This document shows positions 19,071-20,315 of a stretch of DNA of 20,315 bases, in pieces (positions within the stretch are counted from its first letter, which is position 1; each line of letters begins with the position of its first letter). The notes under the pieces were generated by a model. The model saw only the letters and a program-made list of their open reading frames with translations. It did no database searches and was not told the DNA's origin. This DNA is from Hahellaceae bacterium (GTDB lineage Bacteria > Pseudomonadota > Gammaproteobacteria > Pseudomonadales > Oleiphilaceae). The stretch spans positions 1 to 20,315 of the forward strand of contig JADJWY010000027.1 in NCBI GenBank assembly GCA_016716085.1, written 5' to 3'. Made by a program: the position numbers and the translations under genes.

Positions 19071-19873
19071 TCAATGCCATCTGGGGCATCACCCAATTGC
19101 CCTTCAAACGTGACCCGACGGCCCTGCTCAAACAACAGCAGGACATCACTGGGTTCATCAAGATTCATGCCCTGCAGGGCGGTTTCAGCGTCATCCTCGG
19201 CCAGCCGGGCGTGGGTAAAACGGTGTTGCGCGAACACATTGAACGCTTCGATGCGACCCGTGAATGCACGGTGGTCTCATGTTCCCGCACCCTACACACC
19301 TATCGCCAGATCGCCTGGCAGTTGGCCGACGCGTTCAAGCTCGACTGCGTGGACAAGACCATCGAGAAAGACCTGATCCAGGCCGCCTTCGAGCAGGTCA
19401 AAGCCCGCAAGACACTCTACATCCTCATCGATGAGGCCCACCTGCTGGAGATCGCCGTGCTGCGCAAGCTGCGCCTGTTGTTCGAGCGCTTTCCCAGGAA
19501 TCACAACCTGATTCTGTTCGGCCAACCGGAACTGCTGCACAGCCTCTGCCTGAGTGCCAATCAGGACATCAAAAGCCGTATCACCTATTCGGCCACCCTC
19601 AAACCGCTCAACGATGAGGACCTGCAAAGCTATATCACCGGCGAGCTGGAGGCTGCCAAGATGGGCATCCACACCTTCGACGAAGCGGCCACCGCGCTGA
19701 TCATCCGTTGCGTGGAAGGCAATCTGCGCCTGTGCCGCAACCTCTGCCTGGCCAGCCTCATCGAGGCCGCCCGGGAAACCCAGAAAATCGTCACCATCAC
19801 GCACGTCAACCATGCACTGGTACAGCCTCATTGGCGTTCACACGATCAACTGATCAAACAGCAAGCCCACTGA
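19067..19873 (+). CDS. AAA+ ATPase, ExeA/TniB/TnsC-like transposition regulator
   Basis: An intact 268-residue protein. The ATG (19067-19069) overlaps the transposase stop in ATGA, with AGGAGG just upstream, so the two are translationally coupled. Walker A is GQPGVGKT (residues 45-52) and Walker B is LYILIDEAH with Asp122 and Glu123. A sensor-like region follows (NHNLILFGQPELLHSLCLSA), then an arginine-rich lid (DIKSRITYSATLKPLNDEDL). ATPases of this type bind target DNA and activate the transposase. It resembles the ATPase partner in IS21, Tn5053 and Tn7 systems rather than the type II secretion ExeA itself. Confidence 0.85.
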   Translation: MINAIWGITQLPFKRDPTALLKQQQDITGFIKIHALQGGFSVILGQPGVGKTVLREHIERFDATRECTVVSCSRTLHTYRQIAWQLADAFKLDCVDKTIEKDLIQAAFEQVKARKTLYILIDEAHLLEIAVLRKLRLLFERFPRNHNLILFGQPELLHSLCLSANQDIKSRITYSATLKPLNDEDLQSYITGELEAAKMGIHTFDEAATALIIRCVEGNLRLCRNLCLASLIEAARETQKIVTITHVNHALVQPHWRSHDQLIKQQAH

Positions 19874-19882
19874 GGAGGCGCA

Positions 19883-20080
19883 ATGACCATGAGACACCAC
19901 TACCTCGTGACCCACTGGACACCCGAAGAGGCCCACACCATCCTGGAATTTCTGGACCAACTGCGGGAGCTTATCTGGCAGAACTACGGTTGTGAAATTG
20001 TCGCCATGCAGCAGGACGCACAGTGTCAGTGGGAGGACGAATCCGACACGCTCGGGCTGGAGGGTGACAGCCCCTTCTGA
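19883..20080 (+). CDS. Small transposon-encoded protein (65 aa), unrecognised
   Basis: The ATG at 19883 follows a strong GAGGAGG with about 5 nt spacing and sits 9 nt after the ATPase stop, so it belongs to the transposase operon. The N-terminal part reads MTMRHHYLVTHWTPEEAHTI and then EFLDQLRELIWQNYGCEIVA; the C-terminus is acidic (QWEDESDTLGLEGDSPF). It is soluble, helical and free of a zinc motif. The stop codon abuts a terminator. A role as modulator or adaptor of the transposition proteins is inference. Confidence 0.65.
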   Translation: MTMRHHYLVTHWTPEEAHTILEFLDQLRELIWQNYGCEIVAMQQDAQCQWEDESDTLGLEGDSPF

Positions 20081-20110
20081 ATGCTCGCTACGCGAGCATT
20101 GCAGATTTTT
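20080..20110 (+). terminator. First terminator of the transposase operon
   Basis: AATGCTCGC and GCGAGCATT form a perfect 9-bp stem with a TAC loop, followed by GCAGA and TTTTT. The stem begins in the stop codon of the 65-aa gene. Confidence 0.7.
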
Positions 20111-20114
20111 ACCC

Positions 20115-20134
20115 AGGGCGAAAGCCCTTTTTTT
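20115..20134 (+). terminator. Second, stronger terminator with GAAA tetraloop
   Basis: AGGGC-GAAA-GCCCT followed by TTTTTT. The GNRA loop and uninterrupted T-run are textbook. It lies 5 nt after the T-run of the first hairpin. Confidence 0.8.
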
Positions 20135-20195
20135 ATACCTGGCGTTAGGCTCAAACACTTATCCACAGAGCGTTCGACGCCAAATTGGCAGAGCG

Positions 20196-20292
20196 TATGA
20201 CAGCAGTTTGGGAAACCGGATTTTGGCTATGATGACAGTGCGGTAAAACAGTCCATTTATCAGCCAATCGTATGACCGATAATTCGGTAAAA
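20196..20292. repeat. Right-end repeats (putative transposase-binding sites)
   Basis: Three related stretches lie in one orientation: TATGACAGCAGTTTGGGAAA (20196-20215), TATGATGACAGTGCGGTAAA (20228-20247) and TATGACCGATAATTCGGTAA (20271-20290). They share ATGAC near the start and GG(T)AAA near the end. The third recurs inverted at the left end. Multiple ordered sites at the ends are typical of TniA/TnsB transposases. Confidence 0.5.
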
Positions 20293-20315
20293 GTATGATG
20301 AGAAAAGGTGCGCTC

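Larger units (their letters stand above)
17025..20315 (+). mobile_element. Transposon with zinc-ribbon protein, DD(35)E transposase, AAA+ ATPase and small protein (right end outside window)
   Basis: Four same-strand genes form the element. A DDE transposase followed immediately by an AAA+ ATPase is the core of the TniA/TniB, TnsB/TnsC and IS21-like group. The left edge is set at a TGT (17025-17027) next to a disrupted gene. About 25-60 nt inside it are sequences that recur inverted near 20271-20292. Aligning the two ends on the shared CTCATC implies that the right tip lies a few bases past 20315. No target-site duplication can be tested. The element is nearly free of indels, unlike the rest of the window, which suggests recent insertion or a high-coverage multicopy repeat. 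The exact family name is not assigned. Confidence 0.75.

Noticed and set aside
19292..19831. 179-codon minus-strand open frame
   Set aside because: Antisense to the intact ATPase; a side effect of its codon bias.

Overview
The window is chromosomal DNA from a gammaproteobacterium. The radical-SAM protein YgiQ is very close to the E. coli protein, and the FAN1/DinG-type helicase pair and the Hpt/HD-GYP signalling protein fit marine or soil lineages such as Marinobacter, Oceanospirillales or Pseudomonadales. The genus cannot be read from this sequence. Its dominant property is that almost every gene left of about 17 kb is recognisable along its full length but broken by many single-base indels, while conserved motifs survive in alternating frames. 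Damage is worst at 1-4.5 kb, moderate to about 12 kb, lighter at 13-17 kb, and one base in the insertion element at the right end. I therefore merged frames into whole genes. Uncorrected read errors explain the pattern best; true gene decay is not excluded.

Layout. 1-5249 (minus strand): the Anbu cluster, made of the proteasome-like peptidase Anbu (4516-5249), a ~1,100-residue transglutaminase/DUF2126 protein (1179-4470) and a circularly permuted ATP-grasp protein that runs off the left edge. 5373-5990 (plus): an unrecognised protein divergent from anbu. 6134-6335: one or two tiny ORFs closed by a hairpin terminator. 6428-7596: an Hpt/HD-GYP signalling protein. 7602-7885 (minus): a small unrecognised protein. 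7899-11887: a FAN1-like VRR-NUC nuclease overlapping a DinG/XPD-type helicase with an N-terminal nuclease-like domain. 11853-13099 (minus): a degenerate-receiver protein. 13255-15451: ygiQ. 15505-16389: an intact membrane-anchored transglutaminase-like protein, followed by a strong terminator. 16503-16988 (minus): an unrecognised gene whose 5' part seems cut by the mobile element.

17025-20315 (right end probably just outside the window): a transposon with a zinc-ribbon protein, a DD(35)E transposase, an AAA+ ATPase (ExeA/TniB-like) and a 65-residue protein. The last three form a tightly coupled operon ending in two terminators. A hairpin hides the transposase ribosome-binding site, and the ends carry short repeats resembling transposase-binding sites, so the element looks like a compact relative of Tn7/Tn5053-type transposons.

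No rRNA, tRNA or CRISPR array was seen. The likeliest understudied content is the transposon, with its zinc-ribbon and 65-residue accessory proteins, followed by the Anbu cluster with its divergent unknown gene.
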